Part shown: positions 1-6,977 of the stretch, one piece after another
How the letters are laid out: each line of letters opens with the position of its first letter
How positions within the stretch are numbered: position 1 is the stretch's first letter
NCBI GenBank assembly: GCA_016783225.1
Contig: JADHWZ010000049.1
Span: 1-11,647 of the forward strand
Length of the DNA: 11,647 bases
Reading direction: 5' to 3'
Source of the DNA: Dehalococcoidia bacterium
Lineage (GTDB): Bacteria; Chloroflexota; Dehalococcoidia; GIF9; UBA5620
Position numbers and translations under genes: made by a program
The notes under the pieces: generated by a model
Told to the model about the DNA's origin: nothing
The model's input: only the letters and a program-made list of their open reading frames with translations
The model's database searches: none

Positions 1-31
1 CTGTTAGAATCAAGGCAGAAAGGATACAGTT

Positions 32-991
32 ATGGACTGGACACCGGTGCTCAACTGGCTTGCCGGACACGGCGTTCGCATCCTGTTAATCATCGCCATC
101 TCAGTGGCTCTTTACTACCTTATGCGTCACTTCGTACCTGTCATAATAAGAAGAACGTTATCAGGTACCATGAAAGAGCTCCCTGAAGAGGAGATAAGGA
201 AAAGAGAGACCACCTTGAGCACCGTCTTCATCGATACGGGGACAGTCGTTATCGCCATAATAGCGACTTTCGCCATCGTAGCCGAAATAGGGGTAAATGT
301 CACGGCAGCTTTGGCTGGTCTAGGTGTCGCCGGCATTGCTATCGGCTTCGGTGCTCAAAGCCTGGTTAAAGACATATTTGGCGGCCTTTTCATCCTGCTG
401 GAAAACCAGTTTCGTGTAGGTGATTGGGTAGCAATTGCCGGAGTTGACGGGCTAGTTGAGGAAATAAGCTTGCGGAGAACGGTTGTCAGAGACTTCGAGG
501 GCGGGGTCCACACCGTACCCAACGGTGAAATCAAGGTCGCGACCAACTTCACCAAGGAATGGTCCAGAGTGAACATGGATATCTCAGTAGGCTACGGTGA
601 AGACCTCGACCACGTCATGGCAGTCATAAACAGAGTGGGCCAGGAACTGGCTGAAGACCCTGAATGGGGACCAGACATCCTGGAAACACCATATGCGCTT
701 AGAGTCCAGGCTTTCGAAGACTCAGGGATTGCAATCAAGATCATTGGCCAGGTCAAACAAATGCGGCAATGGACCATAATGGGAGAGCTGCGGCTCAGGT
801 TGAAGAAAGCCTTCGATGAGGAGGGCATTGAAATCCCCTGGCCCCATACCAAGGTGTTTTTTGGTAATGCCCCTGGTGAAGTAGGTGCCAAGGAGCCTGC
901 CAAACCAGAGGCGCCGTCGCCACCACCCACAGCACCACCAAGCAAACGTAAGAGGCCCAGAGACCTGGTGCCGGAAGAAGAAGACGAGTAA
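32..991 (+). CDS. MscS-family mechanosensitive ion channel
   Basis: Small-conductance mechanosensitive channel of the inner membrane, expected to open under membrane tension and release solutes during hypo-osmotic shock. The 319-residue protein has three hydrophobic segments: about residues 13-38, 64-86 and 89-122. The third is the Gly/Ala-rich pore helix (AGLGVAGIAIGFGAQSLVKD, residues 95-114), the hallmark of MscS. It is followed by the beta domain (FRVGDWV, residues 127-133; TVPNGEI, 161-167) and an alpha/beta cytoplasmic domain to about residue 278. The length fits the minimal three-helix MscS type. The last 40 or so residues form a Pro/Ala/Lys-rich tail with a basic patch (KRKRPR) and an acidic end, which is not part of the core family. 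The ATG at 32 is preceded by AGAAAGGA seven bases upstream. The gene converges on holA with only 12 bases between stop codons. Family call is secure; the gating properties cannot be read from sequence. Confidence 0.95.
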   Translation: MDWTPVLNWLAGHGVRILLIIAISVALYYLMRHFVPVIIRRTLSGTMKELPEEEIRKRETTLSTVFIDTGTVVIAIIATFAIVAEIGVNVTAALAGLGVAGIAIGFGAQSLVKDIFGGLFILLENQFRVGDWVAIAGVDGLVEEISLRRTVVRDFEGGVHTVPNGEIKVATNFTKEWSRVNMDISVGYGEDLDHVMAVINRVGQELAEDPEWGPDILETPYALRVQAFEDSGIAIKIIGQVKQMRQWTIMGELRLRLKKAFDEEGIEIPWPHTKVFFGNAPGEVGAKEPAKPEAPSPPPTAPPSKRKRPRDLVPEEEDE

Positions 992-1003
992 TAGGATACG
1001 CCT

Positions 1004-2029
1004 TTAGGGCCGACAAAGCTCGATAACTAGAAGACCGAGAGCCAAGTCACCATCATATTTCCCCGTTTTGATGGCGATGTCAGCTTCCAAAAGCCCGTGA
1101 TAGGCGCTCTTTACGCGTTCCAATGTATATGTCTTTGCCTGCTTTAACGCCTTATCCAAGCTGTAGTCTGAAGTCACCCCCAGTCTCTTCCGCATTTCTG
1201 ACCGAGACAACCCCTGATTTAGCTCCCTAGCTCTGACTATCAGTCGAAGTTGACGAGTAATCATGACCAAGAGATAAGATGGTGCCGCTCCCTCCTGAAG
1301 CATTTGATGGAGTAGCTGCTGAGCCACCTTTGGCCGCCCCTCAAGGATAGCATCCACCAAAGCAAAAACGTTGGCTTCTCGCGCATAACTTGTAAGCTGT
1401 CTCACACTGTCCTCAGTGACGCCCCCCAAGCCGTAGGCAAGCAGCTTGTCAATCTCAGTACTCATAGTCCACAAATCTCCCCCGATGAGCTGAGCAAGCA
1501 AGCTGACTGCTTCACGAGATATGGTACCACCGCCCTGACTTACTCGCTTTCGTATCCAGTTGTCAAGCTCATTGTCTCGCAACTGGGGGAAAGCCTTCAC
1601 GTTCGCCAGTGGTGACAGAGATCTTAGTAGGCGGTTGTTGCCCGTTATTTCACCGTCAAGCAGAACGAGCACTGTTGTCGGTGCCATCTGCTCGATATAG
1701 TCGCCCAGCGCTTGCCATTCTTGTAGCTCCGAATTCGATCCTGCTGGGGAGCGAGTGGCCCGCCGTTGTACCCCCGGTTTCGGTTCAAAGCGCGCAAGCA
1801 AACCTTGAACGATGACCAACCGGGCTGGACACAGGAACGGCACAGCACTGCAAACATCCCTGAGCTGACTCAAGTTCAGTTGCTCACTATGCAGCGAGCT
1901 AGTATTGACTGCCAGCATCTCAGGATCACCCAAGCCCTTTTTGATTTCCTCCAGCGCCTCACGGCAGCGGAAGTCATCTTTTCCATACAGTATGTAGAAC
2001 AAGCCTGACACCCCCACCAATTGTATCAT
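1004..2029 (-). CDS. holA: DNA polymerase III subunit delta
   Basis: Delta subunit of the clamp loader, which opens the beta sliding clamp and loads it on primed DNA. With the ATG at 2029 the protein has 341 residues, normal for HolA. The N-terminus has the family pattern FYILYGKDDFRCREALEEI (residues 11-29), the delta equivalent of the AAA+ beta-interacting region. The middle carries FPQLRDNELDNWIRKRV and the sensor region GGDLWTMSTEIDKLLAYG. The C-terminal helical collar ends in DADIAIKTGK-like sequence (EADIAIKTGKYDGDLALGLL). The reading frame stays open upstream to a GTG at 2098, but those 23 residues do not resemble HolA. Conserved sequence begins at FYILYG, so the true start could also be the GTG at 2011 or TTG at 2002. 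The TTG has GGTGGGGGTG upstream and would fit the candidate promoter, whose -10 box overlaps the ATG. The gene stands alone on the minus strand between + strand genes. Confidence 0.93.
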   Translation of the reverse strand: MIQLVGVSGLFYILYGKDDFRCREALEEIKKGLGDPEMLAVNTSSLHSEQLNLSQLRDVCSAVPFLCPARLVIVQGLLARFEPKPGVQRRATRSPAGSNSELQEWQALGDYIEQMAPTTVLVLLDGEITGNNRLLRSLSPLANVKAFPQLRDNELDNWIRKRVSQGGGTISREAVSLLAQLIGGDLWTMSTEIDKLLAYGLGGVTEDSVRQLTSYAREANVFALVDAILEGRPKVAQQLLHQMLQEGAAPSYLLVMITRQLRLIVRARELNQGLSRSEMRKRLGVTSDYSLDKALKQAKTYTLERVKSAYHGLLEADIAIKTGKYDGDLALGLLVIELCRP

Positions 2030-2054
2030 AGACGAAGTCCGTCTTTTGGTACAA
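2025..2054 (-). promoter_or_regulatory. Candidate sigma70 promoter for holA
   Basis: Reading the minus strand, TTGTAC (2054-2049) and TATGAT (2030-2025) are separated by 18 bases. The -10 matches the consensus at five of six positions and the -35 at three of six. The -10 overlaps the ATG at 2029. If this promoter is used, transcription would begin around 2018 and translation would have to start at the GTG at 2011 or TTG at 2002. Assigned by eye only. Confidence 0.4.
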
Positions 2055-2076
2055 CAAGTCTGGGGCGGACAGTAAG

Positions 2077-2086
2077 TATCGCGATA
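2077..2086. other. 10-bp perfect palindrome upstream of holA
   Basis: TATCGCGATA is a perfect 10-bp inverted repeat, centred about 27 bases upstream of the candidate holA -35 box. It could be a protein-binding site, but one such palindrome can also occur by chance. No second copy was noticed in the window. Confidence 0.25.
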
Positions 2087-2156
2087 AGAGACGCCCACTG
2101 AGTTCGTTCAGGTAGATGGGTGACACTTATTCAGAATCTGTTATGCTTGTTTCCAC

Positions 2157-2215
2157 GTCATTGCGAGCCCTTCGCCCCCTGTCATTCTGAGTCCTTCGCC
2201 CCCTGTCATTCTGAG
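2157..2215. repeat. 24-bp tandem repeat, about 2.5 copies
   Basis: The unit is (C/T)CCTTCGCCCCCTGTCATT followed by CTGAG. Full copies lie at 2168-2191 and 2192-2215 and differ only at the first base. The half copy GTCATTGCGAG at 2157-2167 precedes them in register. The array forms the left end of the larger composite repeat and suggests local slippage or stacking of repeat units. Confidence 0.75.
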
Positions 2216-2352
2216 CGCAGCGAAGAATCTCACGTAACTCAGGGTAGACTCCGCGAAGAATCTGAGGTGCGGCTCACGGTGAACTCCGCGAAGCAATCTC
2301 ATTTTCACCCTTCCACCTGGATTGCTTTGTCGCTGACGCTCCTCGTAATGAC
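2157..2352. repeat. Composite intergenic repeat (MITE/REP-like)
   Basis: The block is bounded by an imperfect terminal inverted repeat, GTCATTGCGAG (2157-2167) and CTCGTAATGAC (2342-2352), matching at 10 of 11 positions. Inside are repeated pieces: GTCATTCTGAG twice, GCGAAGAATCT twice (a third copy reads GCGAAGCAATCT), and ACTCCGCGAAG twice. Units reading 'GTCATTCTGAGCGCAGCGAAGAATCTC' and 'GTCATTGCGAG...GCAATCC' are familiar dispersed intergenic repeats in many bacterial and metagenomic genomes; that is recalled, not searched. The block contains no transposase. It explains the spurious 107-residue open frame at 2120-2443, whose translation has the telltale CHSERSEES string. Confidence 0.7.
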
Positions 2353-2378
2353 AAAGGAGGTAGACAGAAAGGGCAAAT

Positions 2379-2435
2379 GTAGGGACAGGTCTTCAGACAT
2401 GTCCGAAGCGGACAGACCTAAAGGTCTATCCCTAC
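2379..2435. repeat. 57-bp imperfect palindromic element
   Basis: The ends GTAGGGACAG (2379-2388) and CTATCCCTAC (2426-2435) are inverted copies with one mismatch. The next arms, GGTCT and AGACCTAAAGGTC, are also self-complementary. The centre GTCCGAAGCGGAC (2401-2413) is a clean 5-bp stem with a 3-base loop. Folded as RNA it would give a long, interrupted hairpin. The architecture fits a REP or MITE-like dispersed palindrome. It has no T-run, so it is not a classical intrinsic terminator. Confidence 0.7.
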
Positions 2436-2487
2436 GACCTTGAAAGAAAAGGGATGTGTCACTAATGTAGTGGACGAGTACGCCCCC

Positions 2488-2516
2488 TTGATTTTGACCC
2501 CAGCACCAGATATACT
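2488..2516 (+). promoter_or_regulatory. Candidate sigma70 promoter for the ferritin-like gene
   Basis: TTGATT (2488-2493) and TATACT (2511-2516) are separated by exactly 17 bases. They match the -35 consensus at four of six and the -10 consensus at five of six positions. This is the best promoter-like match found by eye in the window. A start near 2523 would give a leader of about 80 bases before the ATG at 2606. The purine genes downstream lack an obvious promoter of their own, so this one could also feed them. Confidence 0.55.
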
Positions 2517-2605
2517 CAATTAGTCGGTTGGCTGCCGCATCGTCACATTAACGTGGTGGTCAATAGGACAGTCATTTCAGTTAGGAAGTCCCCAAGGAGG
2601 CAGAA

Positions 2606-2869
2606 ATGAGCTACCCCTTTGATGAGAAAGACAGCGACGTCGAGTATGGAGGCGAAGTAGACTTAGAGATGCTTCGCGAGGATTTGATAGGCGAATTGCA
2701 GGCCATCAACCAATATCAGGAGCATATCGATGTTCTGGAAGATGAGGATACTATACGCGTTTTGGAGCATATCCGCGATGATGAAAAGGAACATGTCGCG
2801 GAATTGGTCAAATTGATTCAAAGGCTAGACCCTACTCAGGCCGAGAAATTCACAAAAGAAACACTGTAG
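2606..2869 (+). CDS. Half-ferritin / rubrerythrin-like di-iron protein (Flp-type)
   Basis: Small 87-residue acidic protein, predicted to be two long helices joined by a short turn, that is half of a ferritin four-helix bundle. The iron ligand pattern is visible: ELQAINQYQEH in helix 1 (Glu30, Tyr37, His40) and HIRDDEKEHVAEL in helix 2 (the E-K-E-H motif with Glu60, His63). Such half-ferritins dimerise to form the di-iron site. The layout LREDLIGELQAINQY...DEKEHVAELVKLIQRLDP closely resembles the ferritin-like domain fused to the N-terminus of some archaeal and thermophile encapsulins, but no encapsulin shell gene is in the window. Likely roles are iron oxidation and storage, or peroxide defence; neither is proven. 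The start is secure: a perfect AAGGAGG lies five bases upstream of the ATG. It has its own candidate promoter and precedes purD by 101 bases. Confidence 0.85.
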   Translation: MSYPFDEKDSDVEYGGEVDLEMLREDLIGELQAINQYQEHIDVLEDEDTIRVLEHIRDDEKEHVAELVKLIQRLDPTQAEKFTKETL

Positions 2870-2878
2870 TACGGGTAG

Positions 2879-2920
2879 CGCGACGTCCACAACCACCGGC
2901 CGTGAGACAGTGCTGTCGCG
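2879..2920. other. Small overlapping inverted repeats between the ferritin-like gene and purD
   Basis: The 101-base gap holds two alternative stems. CGCGAC (2879-2884) can pair with GTCGCG (2915-2920) across a 30-base loop. GACAG (2906-2910) can instead pair with CTGTC (2913-2917). They share bases, so only one could form at a time. No T-run follows, so a terminator is not supported. The rest of the gap (about 2921-2970) is purine-rich and shows no clear promoter. Confidence 0.3.
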
Positions 2921-2970
2921 AACATGGGAAGGAGAAAGGAACGGTTTAGGAGAACAGGGAGCAGGTTGTT

Positions 2971-4236
2971 TTGAAAGCGCTGATTATCGGGGGCGGGGCT
3001 CGAGAGCATGCTCTAGCCTGGAAAATCGCCCAGAGCCCCAGGATCACTGAACTGTACGTTGCCCCAGGCAATGCTGGCACAGCGGCTATTGCCCGCAACC
3101 TGAATCTTCATCCTACCGATACAGAAGCCTTGGCTAATGCGGCGGAAGACATCGGCATCGACATCACCGTGGTTGGGCCAGAAGCACCTTTAGCTTCAGG
3201 CATCGTTGACTATTTTGAGCGCTTAGGTATACCTGTCTTCGGCCCGACAAAAGCCGCGGCTCAGATAGAATCGAGCAAGGTCTTTGCCAAGAGATTAATG
3301 CAGAAGCATGGCATCCCCTGCCCCAGTGGGGCCACCTTCTCCAGTTATTCCCAAGCCAGAGACTATCTTGAGTCTCAGCCAGCACCAGTTGTTGTCAAGG
3401 CTGACGGATTGGCGGCTGGCAAGGGGGTGACTGTGGCTGGCTCCAAGGAAGAAGCCCTGAGAGCTCTATCAGCCACTATGGAAGCCAAGATTTTCGGTTC
3501 GGCTGGAGACAGCGTAGTAATCGAGGAATGTCTTACCGGCAAAGAAGTAAGCCTTTTGGCCTTCACCGACGGCGAAACAGTCGTTCCGATGATTCCAGCC
3601 TGCGACTATAAAAGAGTGTTCGATGATGACCAAGGCCCCAATACAGGTGGCATGGGCAGCTACAGTCCGCCGGGGTTTTTCGACGCCAACCTGGCCGAAC
3701 AGGTGATTAAGACTGCGCTGGAGCCAGTCGTGCGGGCAATGGCCCAAGAAGGCATACCCTACAAAGGCGTGCTTTACGCTGGACTGATGCTAGCTTCTGA
3801 CGGAGTAAAGGTGTTGGAATTCAACGCCAGATTTGGTGACCCTGAGACCCAGGTGATTCTGCCCCGTCTCAAGACTGACCTGGTGGACATTCTTGCAGCC
3901 GCAATCAGCGGTAGGCTGAGCGAAGTTGCTGTAGAGTGGAACACCGATGCCTGCGTTGGGGTAGTTATGGCATCGGGCGGATATCCGGGAAGCTATAGTA
4001 CAGGTTTTCCCATAGAAGGACTAGACAAGCTAGACAAGGAAATACTCGTCTTCCATGCGGGCACAAAGCTCGAGGGGAACTCACAAATACACACCGATGG
4101 TGGGCGAGTGCTGACAGTGACGGCTACCGGCAAAACCATGGCCGAAGCCAGAGCCAAAGTCTACCAAAACCTGCCCAATATTCATTTTGAGGGCTGCCAC
4201 TACCGTAGAGATATTGCAGCTCGGGAGGTCAACTGA
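2971..4236 (+). CDS. purD: Phosphoribosylamine--glycine ligase (GAR synthetase)
   Basis: Catalyses step 2 of IMP synthesis: phosphoribosylamine, glycine and ATP give glycinamide ribonucleotide, ADP and phosphate, in the cytoplasm. The 421-residue length is typical. The N-terminal domain begins with IIGGGAREHALAWK (residues 5-18). The ATP-grasp domain has VVKADGLAAGKGV (141-153), the metal-binding loop GPNTGGMGSYSP (222-233), and the family signature RFGDPETQ (287-294) with preceding EFN. The start is a TTG at 2971, fixed because the conserved N-terminus begins immediately there and the frame has no ATG nearby. The Shine-Dalgarno is modest (GGGAGCAGG just upstream). The gene opens the purine cluster, and its TGA abuts the purE ATG directly, a spacing that favours translational coupling. 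Confidence 0.97.
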   Translation: MKALIIGGGAREHALAWKIAQSPRITELYVAPGNAGTAAIARNLNLHPTDTEALANAAEDIGIDITVVGPEAPLASGIVDYFERLGIPVFGPTKAAAQIESSKVFAKRLMQKHGIPCPSGATFSSYSQARDYLESQPAPVVVKADGLAAGKGVTVAGSKEEALRALSATMEAKIFGSAGDSVVIEECLTGKEVSLLAFTDGETVVPMIPACDYKRVFDDDQGPNTGGMGSYSPPGFFDANLAEQVIKTALEPVVRAMAQEGIPYKGVLYAGLMLASDGVKVLEFNARFGDPETQVILPRLKTDLVDILAAAISGRLSEVAVEWNTDACVGVVMASGGYPGSYSTGFPIEGLDKLDKEILVFHAGTKLEGNSQIHTDGGRVLTVTATGKTMAEARAKVYQNLPNIHFEGCHYRRDIAAREVN

Positions 4237-4695
4237 ATGCCACTGATCGGCGTAGTTATAGGCAGCAAGACTGATGAACCGCTGGTAGAGCCTGCTTTGG
4301 ACCTGCTGCGGCAACTAGACATCAAATATGAGCTTTCAGTCATCTCAGCTCATAGAAATCCAGAGAAACTCCGTGACTACGGCTTGAAAGCCAGAGAGCA
4401 TGGGATAGAAGTCATAATTGCTGCTGCTGGAGCTGCCGCCCACCTCCCGGGAACTCTGGCAAGCTGGACAACTCTACCTGTCATCGGTGTACCACTGCCT
4501 ACCAGCGACCTCAAAGGTACGGATTCCCTTTACTCTATTGTCCAGATGCCAGCGGGTGTACCCGTGGCCTGTGTTGGCATCGGAACGCCGGGAACCAAGA
4601 ACGCAGCCCTGCTAGCTGCCCAAATCCTTGGTGTGAAGTACAAACAAATAAGCGAGGCTTATGAGAAATACAAACAGAAACTGGCTAAGATGTAA
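4237..4695 (+). CDS. purE: N5-carboxyaminoimidazole ribonucleotide mutase (class I PurE)
   Basis: Step 6 of IMP synthesis: rearranges N5-CAIR to 4-carboxy-AIR. The 152-residue protein has the full family pattern: GSKTD near the N-terminus (residues 9-13), SAHRNPEKL (37-45) with the catalytic His39, AAAGAAAHLPG (62-72), and DSLYSIVQMPAGVPVACVGIG (96-116). The phosphate-loop motif reads KTDEPLV where most family members have a serine and a methionine (SDWxxM), a mild variation. The DSLYSIVQMP segment is class I in character. Class I enzymes normally work with PurK, which makes N5-CAIR, and no purK lies in the window. It starts directly at the purD stop with no intergenic base and is followed by purB after 15 bases. 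Confidence 0.96.
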   Translation: MPLIGVVIGSKTDEPLVEPALDLLRQLDIKYELSVISAHRNPEKLRDYGLKAREHGIEVIIAAAGAAAHLPGTLASWTTLPVIGVPLPTSDLKGTDSLYSIVQMPAGVPVACVGIGTPGTKNAALLAAQILGVKYKQISEAYEKYKQKLAKM

Positions 4696-4710
4696 ACGCC
4701 GGAGGAGACC

Positions 4711-6057
4711 ATGATTGAGCGCTATTCCCGACCACAAATGAAGAGAATATGGTCTGAGGAAAGCAAGTTTGATAAATGGCTTCAGGTAGAAATAGCCGCA
4801 TGTGAAGCCTGGGCGGAGCTAGGGACGATCCCCAAAGAAGCCATGCCGAGAATAAGGAAAGCTAGATACAATGTGGAGCGCGTCGGTGAAATCCTCAAAG
4901 TAACCCATCATGATATGACGGCTTTCCTTCAGTCAGTGAGCGAAACCCTCGGAGAGGAATCTCGCTTTGTCCACCTTGGTCTCACCTCCTCCGATATCAT
5001 AGATACTGCGCTGAGTCTCCAACTGAAAGAAGCTTCGAAGCTTCTGGCTCAAGATGTTGCCGAACTCATCACAGTTCTGGAAGATAAGGCCGTCGAGCAC
5101 AAGCAGACCATCATGATGGGGCGGACCCACGGTATCCACGCCGAGCCTACCACATTCGGCCTCAAACTGGCACTATGGGCGCAAGAGATGAAACGCAATG
5201 CCGCTCGGCTAGCCGACGCCGAAGAAGCTATTGGTGTTGGCAAGATCTCCGGAGCCGTCGGCACCTATGCCACTGTCCCGCCGGAGGTTGAAGAGAAGGC
5301 TTGCACGAAACTAGGTCTTGCGCCAGCACCGGTATCCAGCCAGATTATTCAGCGGGACCGCCATGCCCAGTTTGTCACTACTTTGGCTATCATCGCCAGT
5401 TCACTGGAGAAGTTTGCCACCGAAATCAGAAGCCTCCAGCGAACTGAGGTCCTGGAAGCGGAAGAGCCCTTTGCTGCCGGACAGACTGGTTCCTCAGCCA
5501 TGCCCCACAAGCGTAATCCAGAACTCTGTGAGCGCATTTGTGGACTGGCACGGCTGGTAAGAGGTAACGCTTTGGCTTCTCTCGAGAACGTTGCTCTATG
5601 GCACGAGCGAGATATCAGCCATTCCTCGACTGAGCGCATCATTCTCCCCGACTCGTGTCTGGTTATGGACTATGTTCTGAATATTTTCACCTCGGTAATG
5701 AAAGGACTTCAGGTCTATCCGGAGAATATGCGTCACAACCTTGAACTCACTCAGGGCCTGGTCTTCTCCCAGCGTGTGCTCATAGCTCTAATAGACAAAG
5801 GTCTGTCGCGCCAACAGGCTTACGGAATGGTCCAGCGCAACGCTATGCAGGCATGGAAACAGAAGGTCAGCTTCTTGGACCTGCTGAAAGCCGATACTGA
5901 GGTAACAGCCCAGTTGTCCGAATCAGAGATGGAGTCCCTTTTCGACTACAGCTACTTCGTCAGGCACGTTGACAGGGTCTTCCAGCGGCTGGACTTAACC
6001 GAGCAGAACAGGACCAGTCCAGTCGAAGCTGGTGAGCTGGCGCCTCAAGCACCCTGA
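4711..6057 (+). CDS. purB: Adenylosuccinate lyase
   Basis: Cleaves fumarate from SAICAR (step 8 of IMP synthesis) and from adenylosuccinate (last step to AMP). Cytoplasmic homotetramer of the fumarase/aspartase superfamily. The 448 residues carry all three conserved regions: HLGLTSSDIIDTA (88-100), GRTHGIHAEPTTFG (137-150) with His140, the expected acid/base residue, and the signature loop GSSAMPHKRNPE (260-271) with the catalytic serine. KVTHHDMTAF (63-72) carries the substrate-binding His pair. The length is normal for the B. subtilis-type enzyme, with about 15 extra residues at the C-terminus. The ATG at 4711 has GGAGGAG just upstream. It is followed by purC after 13 bases. Confidence 0.97.
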   Translation: MIERYSRPQMKRIWSEESKFDKWLQVEIAACEAWAELGTIPKEAMPRIRKARYNVERVGEILKVTHHDMTAFLQSVSETLGEESRFVHLGLTSSDIIDTALSLQLKEASKLLAQDVAELITVLEDKAVEHKQTIMMGRTHGIHAEPTTFGLKLALWAQEMKRNAARLADAEEAIGVGKISGAVGTYATVPPEVEEKACTKLGLAPAPVSSQIIQRDRHAQFVTTLAIIASSLEKFATEIRSLQRTEVLEAEEPFAAGQTGSSAMPHKRNPELCERICGLARLVRGNALASLENVALWHERDISHSSTERIILPDSCLVMDYVLNIFTSVMKGLQVYPENMRHNLELTQGLVFSQRVLIALIDKGLSRQQAYGMVQRNAMQAWKQKVSFLDLLKADTEVTAQLSESEMESLFDYSYFVRHVDRVFQRLDLTEQNRTSPVEAGELAPQAP

Positions 6058-6070
6058 ATCCTACGGCATT

Positions 6071-6976
6071 ATGTCAAGTATACTGGAGGCCAATTTATCA
6101 CTCCCTTTGTTCTGTCGTGGCAAGGTGCGCGACACTTACGATTTGGGCGATAGGCTGCTAATCATCGCCACCGACCGCATCTCTGCCTTCGACGTTGTTT
6201 TGCCCTGCGCCATCCCACACAAAGGCCTGGTTCTCAATCAGATATCCTGTTTCTGGTTTGAAAAGACAAACCAAGTCATGCCTAACCACCTCGTCAAACC
6301 AATTGATACTCTGGATTCACTAAAACAATATCTCCCAACAATAGGCACACCACCAGATTATCTTGTCGGTCGGTCGATGATTACTCTCAAAGCTGAGCGC
6401 GCCCCTGTTGAATGTGTCGTTCGGGGCTACATTTCAGGTTCCGCCTGGGCAGAATACAAACAAGCTGGCACCATATCGGGCATGTCAGCACCCAAAGGAT
6501 TGCAAGAAAGCCAAGAACTGCCTGAACCCATATTCACCCCAACCACCAAAGCTGAGACCGGGCATGATGAGCCTCTAAGCAAAAAAGAGATGGAAAACCT
6601 GGTAGGAAAATCCACTGCCCGTGAGCTTGAGGAAAAGAGCCTGGCTGTCTACCAACACGCCCGAGACTATGCTCGGGGGCGAGACATTATCATTGCCGAT
6701 ACCAAGTTCGAGTTCGGTTTTGTTGATGGCAAGCTTATCCTGATTGACGAGCTACTGACGCCAGATTCAAGCCGGTTCTGGGATGCTGCCCAATATACTG
6801 TTGGACGCTCTCAACCCAGCCTAGACAAGCAGCCGGTTCGCGACTGGCTGACAACATCAGGCTGGAACAAGCAGCCGCCAGCGCCAATGTTACCCCAGGA
6901 AATAATTGACGCGACTTCTGAAAGATACGAGGCAGCCTACTCCAAACTAGTCGGCAAGAACCTCCAAAGGCAATGA
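6071..6976 (+). CDS. purC: Phosphoribosylaminoimidazole-succinocarboxamide synthase (SAICAR synthetase, long form)
   Basis: Step 7 of IMP synthesis: joins CAIR and aspartate using ATP to give SAICAR. The product is then cut by PurB, encoded next door. From the ATG at 6071 the protein is 301 residues, matching the long (yeast Ade1-like) form rather than the roughly 240-residue E. coli type. Motifs: RGKVRDTYDLGD (16-27), the ATP loop; TDRISAFDV (34-42); ECVVRGYISGSAWAEY (114-129); FTPTTKAETGHDEPLS (155-170); DTKFEFG (210-216); and LIDELLTPDSSRFWDA (224-239). The frame extends upstream to a GTG at 6032 inside purB, but those 13 residues are unlike PurC and the conserved sequence begins shortly after the ATG. 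The ribosome-binding site is weak, so coupling to purB is likely. Confidence 0.96.
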   Translation: MSSILEANLSLPLFCRGKVRDTYDLGDRLLIIATDRISAFDVVLPCAIPHKGLVLNQISCFWFEKTNQVMPNHLVKPIDTLDSLKQYLPTIGTPPDYLVGRSMITLKAERAPVECVVRGYISGSAWAEYKQAGTISGMSAPKGLQESQELPEPIFTPTTKAETGHDEPLSKKEMENLVGKSTARELEEKSLAVYQHARDYARGRDIIIADTKFEFGFVDGKLILIDELLTPDSSRFWDAAQYTVGRSQPSLDKQPVRDWLTTSGWNKQPPAPMLPQEIIDATSERYEAAYSKLVGKNLQRQ

Positions 6977-6977
6977 A

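Noticed and set aside
2030..2098. GTG start adding 23 residues to HolA
   Set aside because: The added residues are Cys/Thr/Arg-rich and unlike any HolA N-terminus, and the stretch overlaps the candidate promoter.
2120..2443. 107-residue + strand open frame upstream of the ferritin-like gene
   Set aside because: Its translation is the dispersed repeat itself (CHSERSEES-type string, repeated CHSES units), with no good ribosome-binding site. Such frames are a known artefact of this repeat family.
2100..2480. Remnant insertion sequence between GGGTGACACTTAT (2118-2130) and GTGTCACTAATG (2456-2467)
   Set aside because: The inverted match is only about seven bases, no transposase fragment lies between, and target duplications were not found. 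The repeats inside are better described separately.
2870..2970. Purine riboswitch or PurR-type operator before purD
   Set aside because: The conserved loop sequences of a purine riboswitch are not visible, and no inverted repeat resembling a PurR site was found.
6032..6070. GTG start of purC inside the end of purB
   Set aside because: The extra 13 residues are not PurC-like, and the ATG at 6071 gives the normal N-terminus and length.
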